Part shown: positions 18,045 through 26,220 of the stretch, in pieces
Layout: every line of letters begins with the position of its first letter
How positions within the stretch are numbered: the first letter of the stretch is position 1
Source: Gracilaria domingensis
Taxonomy: Eukaryota; Rhodophyta; Florideophyceae; Gracilariales; Gracilariaceae
Direction of reading: 5' to 3'
DNA length: 26,220 bases
NCBI GenBank assembly: GCA_022539475.1
Contig: VCMS01000467.1
Coordinates: 1 to 26,220, forward strand
Notes under the pieces: generated by a model
The model's database searches: none
What the model saw: only the letters and a program-made list of their open reading frames with translations
Told to the model about the DNA's origin: nothing
Program-made: the position numbers and the translations under genes

Positions 18045-19632
18045 TCAGAGACGCTACTCACTGCAATAGAATCATCCACGTCACGTTTATTTCGAACGAT
18101 ACGTACTCAAATCAGCAACTTTACAAACGCAAATCTATCCCCAATGCAATGCAACTTTTTTGCCAAAGGTTTTACATATAGATTTGTTCACGTCGAAGAA
18201 AGGCAGGTCACTGAATGGAACCTTCACAAAGGCCGATCTCCTTTGAATGATGGAGGCCAAAGCATACAAAAACCTTGACATGGTTTTCCTTTCGTAAAAG
18301 AATTCTTTGAAATCTGATAGGGATCGCAGGACAGGGCTTCAATCAAAACAGTTTTCTCTCAGTACTCGGGCGTCGCTTGGACGTGTTATAGGTGCAATCG
18401 TGGCGCATGATGTAATGAAAACTCTATTTCGTCCCTTCGGTGGCAGATTGAAGCCTTTAACGCTCCTCGACAAAGTCGTGGAAAGGAATTCATAGCTCTA
18501 GAACTGGGAGTCTGAGGTTCTATCTCGACTCTCAACAGAAGAAAAACTAACACCATTGGCAGCCTTTTACGGCATCTCCGCAACACGTCGATTAATGTCT
18601 TCTCTTGTATTGTTGGTGACAGGCCTTGTTAACGGAAGGTGAAGCGATACGATTTCAAAATCGGAACGATAATCATGTGCTACCAGCTCAAGCACACAGG
18701 GCTGAACGGTTTTCATGCCTACCATCTGTTTTGCTTTCCGCGACGACTCTCGTCGCCATTCTGTTTCATAGAGTTTTATACTGAATGAATTTAGCATATA
18801 AGAGCTGCTACAAACCCCGTTCTCTAAACCTCTGAAAATAATGTAGTAGTTAGCCTATCAGGACTCCATTTAGTTATTTATGGTGTTTCGCAGAGAGCTC
18901 GCTCTATTACCCCTATAAATCCGGTATTATATGGTCGTTGGAGGCCTTCATCGCTGTTTGTCAGACCGTCACAACGAACAAATTAGATTCAGATATATAA
19001 ATTGAACGCTAGAGCGGAAGCGCTCATGCTATTATATAATACCTTATCTTCATCATCGGTAGAATTTGTATCTTCACCGGAAAAAGTGGTGGCGAGTATT
19101 TAAGTAGCTACATACTGTCGTCACTCTGTTTTTTTATGCATCTCATCCCGGCGCATTACCACTTTTGTGCGTGAGGGTGTTGGCGCGCTTCGGTGGTACG
19201 TCTCTTCGCCACTTTGATCAGTTTAAATAGTGTAGTGTGTCAGAAACTACACAAATTGTAACAAGGTCGCGTATTGTGTTACTGGTTGAGCATCAATTGG
19301 ATGAAAAAACTAGTTGATTTATCTCTAAAAGACCTGTACTGAGCTCGCAACAAAATCGTTGCAAGGAATGCAACCGATTGGGTTTTGGGAGGTATCAAAA
19401 CGCTACAGAATGGCCTCAAAATGTTCCTTCTAGCAAAGGGTTTTGGTGGACGTAGATTTATGCGAACAATGGCAGCGCTCTCCATTCATGCGTTTTGAAG
19501 CGCTCCTAATACTCAAGATATACTCTAATTAATGTACAGCTTTTTGCCATCCCGCCAATCTACGTAGACAGCGGTGCCAACGTGTTCGCGGGCGGGTGCA
19601 TGGTAATGAGTGCAAAAAGTGTTGAGGAAGGG
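18045..19632. other. AT-rich stretch without recognisable genes
   Basis: About 1.6 kb, clearly richer in A and T than what follows. Short frames are closed and unlike proteins. A 12-mer GTTTTGGGAGGT occurs at 19382-19393 and is repeated at the edges of the palindrome array that follows. I see no tRNA, promoter or clear repeat otherwise. It may be the remains of the transposon downstream of its ORF. Confidence 0.5.
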
Positions 19633-20015
19633 GTTTTGGGAGGTCTCGGCATGGTGCGAAAATGTGACCAGAACGTGCCCGCCGGCGTGGGGGGGATCGG
19701 TTGTGTTAGGGTGGCTACCCTAACACAACCGCACCCCCCCGTCCGCGGGCACGTTTTGGCCGGTTTTTTAAAAAATGTGCTTTTTTATGCCCGCGGGCGG
19801 GGGGGTCCGTTCGTGTTAGGGTAGCTACCCTAACACGAACGGACCCCCCCGCCCGCGGGCACGTTTTGGCCGATTTTTTCAAAAATGTGCGATTTCATGC
19901 CCGCGGGCGGGGGGGTCCGGTCGTGTTAGGGTACCTACCCTAACACGACCGACCCCCCCCCGCCCGCGGGCTCGTTTTCGCCTCATTCTGGTAGCGTCCA
20001 CAGACCTCCCAAAAC
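19633..20015. mobile_element. candidate foldback element: palindromes bounded by 14-bp inverted repeats
   Basis: The sequence GTTTTGGGAGGTCT at 19633-19646 recurs inverted as AGACCTCCCAAAAC at 20002-20015, enclosing three large palindromes. Perfect 14-bp ends around a foldback interior resemble a MITE or foldback element. No flanking target duplication was found, no ORF lies inside, and a fourth palindrome lies outside, so the outline of the element is uncertain. Confidence 0.35.
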
Positions 20016-20115
20016 ACACACCGCACGCATATCCAGCCAAAACGTAACGTGCCCGCGGGCAGGGCGGTCGAGTTGTGTTAGGGTAGCGACCCTAACACAA
20101 CTTGATCTCGCGCGC
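19672..20115. repeat. array of four GC-rich palindromes with TTAGGG cores
   Basis: Palindrome 1 is 19672-19755. Palindrome 2 is 19788-19861, a perfect 74-base palindrome with AGCT at its centre. Palindrome 3 is 19898-19972, near perfect. Palindrome 4 is 20049-20115, decayed outside a perfect 14-bp inner stem (20071-20084 with 20089-20102). Every centre reads GTGTTAGGGT then ACCCTAACAC; the outer arms are GCCCGCGGGC plus a run of seven or more G. Centres 1 to 3 are about 110 bases apart, with similar spacers (CACGTTTTGGCCG, T-run, AAAAATGTGC); centre 4 is about 140 further on. This is an array of self-complementary units, not a telomere tract. Confidence 0.9.
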
Positions 20116-20329
20116 TGCCAATACGACAGAATGACATTACGACATATCTGATGACACCCGCCTGCAACAACCCATCGCCAGCAAACCTCCGCGCCGCCCA
20201 TGGAGCGCGCGGCGCCATTCCTGCAGGCGGTGCGTCGTTGCGCCGTAGAACTCGCGTCGCTCTCCTCTCGCGATGCTGGTCTCTGCGGCGTTCTTTATGA
20301 GTTTAGTTTTGCTACCGCTCCCCAATAGC

Positions 20330-20413
20330 GCTGCCGTAGCTACCGCACTTTGATCGCGCCGCCGTAGGTACCGCATCTTGATCACGCTGCCGCAGCTACC
20401 GCACCTTGGTGGA
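20330..20413 (+). repeat. 28-bp minisatellite, three copies
   Basis: GCTGCCGTAGCTACCGCACT and variants recur at 20330, 20358 and 20386 (period 28), with TTGATC after the first two copies and TTGGTG after the third. It sits at the start of the GC-rich region and is not part of a convincing ORF. Confidence 0.75.
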
Positions 20414-23400
20414 TCCACCTCCGCCGCCATTGCCGTGTTCTCTGCTCTTAGTCGTATACACCACGGCCGCCGTCGCTGCATGCTTCGCTTACGATTGCGC
20501 TCATACCGCCGCCGTACCCGTGCGATTTGCATATGATCATGGTTTCACCGCCACTGTCGGCATATTCTTCGCCTTTATCGTCCCTCCTTGACCGCCGTAG
20601 CCAGCCGCCTTCGTCACCGCGCTCTTTCTCGCCGCTGCGCTGCATGACGAGCCTCTCTGCCATCTCTCGGCTCTGCTACCGTCGCCGGGCTGCATGGATC
20701 AGCGCATCGACACCGTAAGATCCAGGCTTGTGCTAGAAGTGCAATCCGCGGCTTTGTGGATTTCGAGGGCTGCCACCCCTCCTTTTCTCGGCGCCGCAGC
20801 GCGGCCAACTTGCGCACTACTGGCTTGTCGCGCACCGCGCGCCGCTCGCGAGCTCAAGACCACCAGACACAAAGAGCCACGCGACGCGGCTGGGCGCGCG
20901 CGCCGGGGCAGACATCATCGCTGTCGCGCTGTTCGCCGGCCATTCGAACCACGCGCACTCATGGCCGCGCGCGGTGTGTCAACGCGACGACAGAGGCGGT
21001 GTGCTGGTGACTAATCTTGCCAAGACCACGGCCGGCGGGCTGCGTGCCGCCTGCTATGACGCCGCTGTGCCACATCGAACCAGCTGCTGCCGTCTTCATG
21101 GTCTCAGTTCCCGATCTCGCCTCCGCCGCTGCACTCGCTATGGTCCCCGCGGTGATGCCCGCGTCCAAACTATTGCGCGTATGTCGCGCCGTCATGTCAG
21201 ACGGCACGGAGCTATATCGCAAGCAACTGATGCGTCTGTCGCGCCGGCCGCCGCTGAATCTGTCGCGAACACCGCTGCTCTCCACAGTTGCTGACGTGTT
21301 GCAACCGGACTGTGGATGTTGCATCTTGGGCGCTTGGCGCGATGGGCGGCACGCAGGGCACCACCCTCAGAAATACCCTCTTGTTGCGCTTTGATTACAT
21401 GTGTCAGGAACCTGCAGCCGCTCTCTCGCTGTTCAATGTGAAGTCCGTCGCCATCACAATTTTCGTCTCCAGGGCCGCCGCTGCAGGCTTAAACAATCGC
21501 GTGCTCTGCGTACTAGACTGAGGGTGCTGATAGCAGCGATGAGAATGACGCTGGAGACGTGCGGCAGGAGCAAATGAAAGGCGAGCGAGTGGTGCACCTG
21601 AAGGAACAAGTGGAGATGAAGACTGAGGCGGGGAGTGAGTTTGGCGCGGGGGAGGAGTACAACATGGGGGCTGGGTGGAACATTGTACGTCAGTGGCAGC
21701 TGCGCCGCTACAAGAACCTCGCTCGTGCATAATGTATCTGAAAGCATGTACATGGCCGCGCGCGGGGGCAGTCAAACGCTAACGTAGTGTCTGTGAATAA
21801 CACAGCAACAATACAAACTGTTTAAGGGAGAGCAACGTCTGTAGACATGATGTAAATAGCCGCACACGCGTTTTTGTACACAGTTGGTTGGTACTGGTGC
21901 AATACCTTTGTATACCAATGAGGGCAGCAAGGCGCGACTGAAAGCAAGTGGAATTTCTCCCACTGAAATGCTGCGCACTAACTTGTTGAGCTTGCGCTGC
22001 GTAGCGCGCCGCCACTCTCGCCTGTCCGCAGCTTTCCGACGCCGCCCCTCCAGCCCCCACACGCACCCGCCCACTTGGCGCTCCATGCTAACGCGCCAAC
22101 GCTGCCCGCGCGTGCCGCTGTTTCGCCTTGCGTCGCGGGCCACATCCTCCGCAACATGCACTGCGTGCCCCGTCGCCGTCAATAAACGCGCCCTCCTCTC
22201 CCTCCCTCAGCTTCTCTTCCTCGCCCGTCATCATTCTTTCAATCTCCTTCTCCTCCTCCTTCTCTGCAAGCGCCTCGCACTCACCGTCTCGCCCTCCCGC
22301 GCAAGCTCGAGCGCGCTCGCGCGCACAGCTTGACTCGCCGTACTCCGTGTCGCCCGTGCGCACGCCGTCCAGCCGCTCGCTGTCGCCATCTTCGTCGCCG
22401 CCATGCAGCGCGTCTTCATCGGACGCGTCGGACAAGCCGCTGCTGCTGCGCAGCGTGTTTCTCACCACGGACAGCTTGCCTTTGCAGACCATGCCGCTCA
22501 CGCCGTCGCCGCTGGCGCGTTCGCGGCGTGGCGATCAACACCTGCTTGGTGCAGCTGTCGGGCATTGCTAGCCCGCTAAACAAGGCGAGAAACGAACTTA
22601 ATGCGCTGCCGTTCACAACGGCGCCGATGGGGGCCGACGCCGACGCCAGGCTGGCTCGGGGCGCCTCCAAGAAGGACGTAGCCTTGTTGTGTCGCCTGCG
22701 AATCACGCTGGATCACGATTCGAGGCTCTGTCTGAGGAGAGCATAGGCCGTGCGCGACGAATCGATCGCACATGCGCAACAGGCTCACGGCAACCGGTCG
22801 TAGTGCTGTCGCTCGTGCGACGACAAGCCAGACACTACAAGCACAGAAGAGAACAGCAGCGGCAAGCAGGCAGCACACAGATGCGCGTGGGTGATCGCGC
22901 TATACAGTGGTCAAAATGCAAGGAAATCTGGCCCACAACTGATGTGGATAATCTTCCTTCGTCGTGCGCGAGGAAACCAGCTCAGGCGCTGTTACCCGTT
23001 GCCAGACGCCCAGCGACAGCCTGACGGCGCCGAAAATCGCCACGTGAGCTGCGCGTCGCGCAACGCGTCGGTGAGCGCCGGCAGCATGAGCGGTCGCGGC
23101 GCTCTACAGGCAGGCACGGCGTGCGGGGCTGGGGGGAATGAGCGCGATGCGACGGAGAGCGTGCATGGTGGCGTGAGAACGCCCGGTCCGAAGCGACGGA
23201 AGCGGCGGGAGGAAGTACGTCGCCTTCATTGCGAGCGGCCGCACGCACACCTTGAGGGTGCGACGCGTCGCGTGACAGCGGCGCGGCATCGGCAGATGAT
23301 GGCGGACTGCGAAGGTCAGCACGTAAATGGGCAGTTGCGATCATCACCAATAGTCGGCTGGAGGAGGTGTCGCGAGACGCCTCCGCGGCAAGTGAGCCAC

Positions 23401-23547
23401 AGGCTGGGGCCGCTACGGCTGTGAATGCCTGCTCGAATACACGCGTCACTTGCCATGTGCACGGCGTCGTCGTCGTTGAGTCTTCCATACTGCGTCTGCT
23501 TCTGCGCCGTCCTCTTCGCCGGGTTGGGCGGCGCGCGGTGCAGTCGG
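20414..23547. other. GC-rich region without recognisable genes
   Basis: About 3.1 kb rich in C and G with many overlapping frames on both strands, which is expected by chance at this composition. The most protein-like are a Ser/Pro-rich plus frame at 22128-22571 and its opposite, an acidic Glu/Asp/Gly-rich minus frame at 22088-22501 (phrases SSSGLSDASDEDALHGGDED and EALAEKEEEKEIERM). They cannot both be real, and neither has a domain I recognise. No rRNA, tRNA or mobile element motif is visible. Confidence 0.5.
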
Positions 23548-24992
23548 ATGGCGCCGACGACGCGCCGCGCGCGCATTCAAGCCCACTCGTGCAGCTTTTT
23601 CCCGCAAGAGGTCGACCCCCTACGCGCTGTCTTTGACGTAAGACCTGGTTCCGCGCCCAAGCAGCTCGCGGGATTCCTCAACCACCTTCTGAACAATGAC
23701 ACGCCGTTGCCGTATGAATTCTTTCTGCGATCTTCGCGCAAGCCAGTGACCGAAGCTTGGAAGCCACTTTGAAGGCTGCTTCGCATGTGAGAGAGAGCGT
23801 GGCGCAGCTGGAATTTGTGCCGCTGTTGTTGTTTCGCATGTAGTCTGTTTTGAGGTGTAGCTCAAGCTTACCGGGACACAAGGAGGCGGTTTTGGTGACG
23901 TGTTTTCTCGCCGGATTGTCGTTTGATAGCGACGGGGTCTGGCGATACTAGCGTCAGATTGTGAAGTGCGAAGGCGTAGTTGCCGAAGCTTTCTTTTATC
24001 GATCATCGCGATTGGGTGCTGGCGTTGGGGTTATCCCAGAGGGGAGTCGATGGGCTTCTGCTTCGAAGGAAGGTCGGGTGTGGATCTGGGACGTTGAGAA
24101 GGGAACGGGTAAGAGCTTGGCTTCCTATCGCAAATGGGTGGCAGATTTGTGTTGGAAGCCGTATCATTTGGATGAACGATGTTGTTTGGTTGTGTCTGCT
24201 TCGAAAGATGCTACGTCGAAGTTTGGAACGCGGCTAGCATGAGCGCGGTCAAGATGATCGCGGGACATAATACCGCCGTCACGACTGCTGGGTAGAGTGG
24301 AGACGGTTCTATTTATTCTGCTTCTCAAGATCGTAGTATAAAGATCTGGAGTGCTGATCATCAGTAGACACAGGATGGCCGGTATGATACGGGCCATCCT
24401 GTGTCTACTATAATGCACATGCTCACTCGGTGATTCCATCACGGTTTCTACCAACTACGTGCTCATATGCGATGCGTTTGCATCTCTGGACGAGCAGAAC
24501 GGATACACGCCGGTCAAGTTGTCGCAAGAAGAAGCGTTGGAGCGCTTTGAAAAGATGAAGACGCAAAGTACGGGCAAGAAGGAACTTAGGGTAAGTGGTT
24601 CTGATGATTTTACTCTGAGGGCATACAGCCCATTTCGCACATGACCGGCCATCAGCAGCCGGTCAACTGCGTGGCGTTAAGTCGTATGGACATTATTCGC
24701 GTCGGCCAGTTTGATAAGAGTGTGAGACTTTGGAATGCCAAGACTGGCATTTTTGCTTCACGTTCGCGGGCATGTTGCGGCCGTGAATGGAGTGGTTTGG
24801 TCGGCGGATAGACGGTTGTTGATGAGTGGTTCGAAGGATAGTACCTTGCAAGGTTTGGATATGCGAGACCGAAGAAATTGAGATGGATCTGCTGGAATAG
24901 TGATGAGGTGTTCCACGGTGACATTGGAGTAGATGGGAGAGACTGTTCCTGCGCGCAAGGATAAGCTGTTCGAAAAGATCAGCATCCAATGA
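23548..24992 (+). pseudogene. NLE1: Notchless homologue (NLE1/Rsa4) pseudogene
   Basis: Fragments of one protein appear in order over 1.4 kb. The NLE domain reads LRAVFDVRPGSAPKQ, LNHLLNNDTPLPYEFF (23548-23772). The WD40 repeats follow: LPGHKEAVLVTCF (about 23855), GDTSVRL (23941), HRDWVLALG (24003), VWIWDVEKGTGKSLASYRKW (24070s), SASKDATSKF, SASQDRSIKIWSAD (24315), VLICDAFASLDEQN (24459), LRVSGSDDFTLRAYSP (24583), MTGHQQPVNCVALS (24641), QFDKSVRLWNAKTG (24700), GHVAAVNGVVWSADRRLLMSGSKDSTL (in two halves from 24770), GETVPARKDKLFEKI and a stop at 24990. NLE1/Rsa4 is the WD40 MIDAS-interacting assembly factor of the 60S ribosomal subunit in the nucleolus. The reading frame shifts at least five times and has several stops, so this copy cannot make the protein. 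A functional copy is expected elsewhere, because the gene is essential. Confidence 0.85.
24363..24409. repeat. perfect 18-bp-stem hairpin inside the NLE1 pseudogene
   Basis: AGTAGACACAGGATGGCC (24363-24380) is followed by an 11-base loop and then its exact complement (24392-24409). It sits between the WD40 phrase KIWSAD and the following LICDAF segment and introduces a stop codon into the ancestral frame. Confidence 0.9.
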
Positions 24993-26220
24993 TTGTAGGT
25001 TTTGTTTTTCAAGAGCTTCGCGGGGTTCGCAGAGGAAGCGGCGATGGTGTGGTCAACAGATATGTGTACAGATGACAAAAACGTTGATGAAGCACTTTGG
25101 TCTTGATCTACGTTGTCTTTGGTGGACTCTGAATTGCTTCATGCGGTGGGGGCATGAACTGTGGGTAGCTAACAAAACAGTGACACAGAATCGAACGCAG
25201 CGGAGTTAGCAGCAGCACGCAATGAGACGGCAGCGCGCGCAGTCAAAAGGCAAAACATACTCGGGGCCGGCGGACATTTTGTTGATAGCTAGAAGAGCCC
25301 GGCTTATAGGATCGGATGTCGCCGGATGTCTCATACTAAAAGCTCCTCCATACAAATTCTCCGCAAGCGTTGGCTGGAAAGGCTGCTGAATCTGCCCGCA
25401 CCTCCTATGACTCACATGCAGTAGTCAATGGTTCAGTCGCGCGACGTGCGCAGCGCGGCGCGGTACACCGTGACTCTCTGCACTTGCAACATGTTAGCTC
25501 TACGGGCGGCGTGGGGCGTGCATATGAAGGGCGGCGCCCATGGCGTTCAGGCTGGCAGCGATGAGCAGCTCGCGAGCGCGCGCGAGCGAGACGGCCGATG
25601 CAATGGGCCCGCTGTTTGATAGATTGTTTTCGACGCACGGGCGTCTTGTGCGGGGCTGCGCCGCAGTGGCGTAGGCTTGTGGTCCTCTCTTTCGGCCCTT
25701 TTCAGTAAAGATGTGTAACAAGGTTGCGCGTCGGTGCTGCCCGACATCTTCGCTCTGCCGCATTTGGCAAGTGAAGGCACCAACGTTGGTCGTGCGCAGT
25801 GGTGACCTACGCTCTTGCGAGTTCTTACTCTGTGCTTTTGAAAAGCCTCCAGTGGCTCGAAATCTTCGCTCTTATAACGCGTCGTTGAGTTTCATTTCAA
25901 AATTCAAGCGAAGAAAAACTATATACACTCACTTTTACTGCCATACAGCATCGAGCTATTGTGCTTGCCGTGCTTTTAACGAGAGCACGCGCACAGGAGC
26001 TCGTCTGCGACTACATATATCGCAATTCATCAATGTAAACCATGTCTCTGCTAACACAAAAAAAAACAATCTGCAGCTACTTGCATCGTCTGCTCATTGA
26101 ATCCAATCTCTGCGTGTATACCGTTTCTAAAAACACAACAACCAACTCTATCATCAACCTTTCCATAAGGCACGAAATGATTGAAGTCTCATTCACTGTA
26201 GAACAGACATATATAATAAT
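24993..26220. other. no recognisable gene to the end of the window
   Basis: The GC-rich character fades after about 25.7 kb and the last 350 bases are AT-rich. A 129-residue frame (25711-26100) starts with ATG and has many Cys and Ser, but no motif or compositional support. No terminal repeat or telomere tract is present at the window edge. Confidence 0.45.

Noticed and set aside
19672..20115. Telomere or interstitial telomeric repeat
   Set aside because: Only one TTAGGG per arm, in opposite orientations and within larger palindromes; no tandem telomere repeat.
19672..20115. CRISPR array
   Set aside because: Repeats are large self-complementary units with similar, not unique, spacers, and the context is eukaryotic.
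20694..23424. Many overlapping frames of 100-177 residues on both strands
   Set aside because: High GC makes stops rare; the frames contradict one another and none shows conserved motifs.
25711..26100. 129-residue ATG-started frame
   Set aside because: Composition is like random sequence and no motif or context supports it.

Overview
This window looks like nuclear DNA of a microbial eukaryote. The intact genes are short, intronless and widely spaced, and none has a bacterial operon layout or ribosome binding sites. Among them lie decayed LTR-retrotransposon and DNA-transposon remnants, a broken copy of a eukaryote-only ribosome biogenesis gene (Notchless/NLE1), and many long hairpins. A repeat-rich red alga (Florideophyceae-like) would fit, but no rRNA or organelle marker is present to prove the lineage.

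Layout. 1-1512: an interrupted 2-oxoglutarate/Fe(II) dioxygenase-like gene. 1813-3598: two paralogous HAD-superfamily phosphatases in tail-to-tail orientation; the plus-strand copy has lost the catalytic nucleophile and the minus-strand copy keeps it. 4226-5128: a ketopantoate-reductase-like (ApbA/PanE fold) gene on the minus strand. 5526-5846: the C-terminal third to half of a ribulose-phosphate 3-epimerase without its N-terminal half. 5917-6246: three tandem imperfect hairpin repeats. 6480-7409: an unrecognised purine-rich coiled-coil protein gene. 8140-11275: a decayed Ty1/copia-type retrotransposon with recognisable gag zinc knuckle, protease/linker, integrase, reverse transcriptase and RNase H in that order. 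12083-12376: the C-terminal end of a metallo-hydrolase-like (DUF4336-like) protein. 12482-13903: a SAM methyltransferase preceded by a truncated CHK/APH-like small-molecule kinase, both on the minus strand.

From 14 kb on, repeats dominate. There is a possible solo LTR, a double hairpin, a 335-bp tandem duplication with period 373, further long hairpins, and a transposon-type ORF with an N-terminal zinc finger (16311-17579). At 19.63-20.12 kb lies an array of GC-rich palindromes, each centred on head-to-head GTGTTAGGGT/ACCCTAACAC. It sits where an AT-richer stretch changes to a GC-rich stretch. The GC-rich part (20.1-23.5 kb) holds no gene I can recognise. It is followed by a heavily frameshifted NLE1 pseudogene (23548-24992) that carries a perfect 18-bp-stem hairpin inside its WD40 region.

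The genes do not form a pathway. The most distinctive features are the palindrome array bounded by 14-bp inverted repeats, the many unrelated near-perfect hairpins, and the active/inactive phosphatase pair. All calls rest on reading motifs by eye; no similarity search was run.
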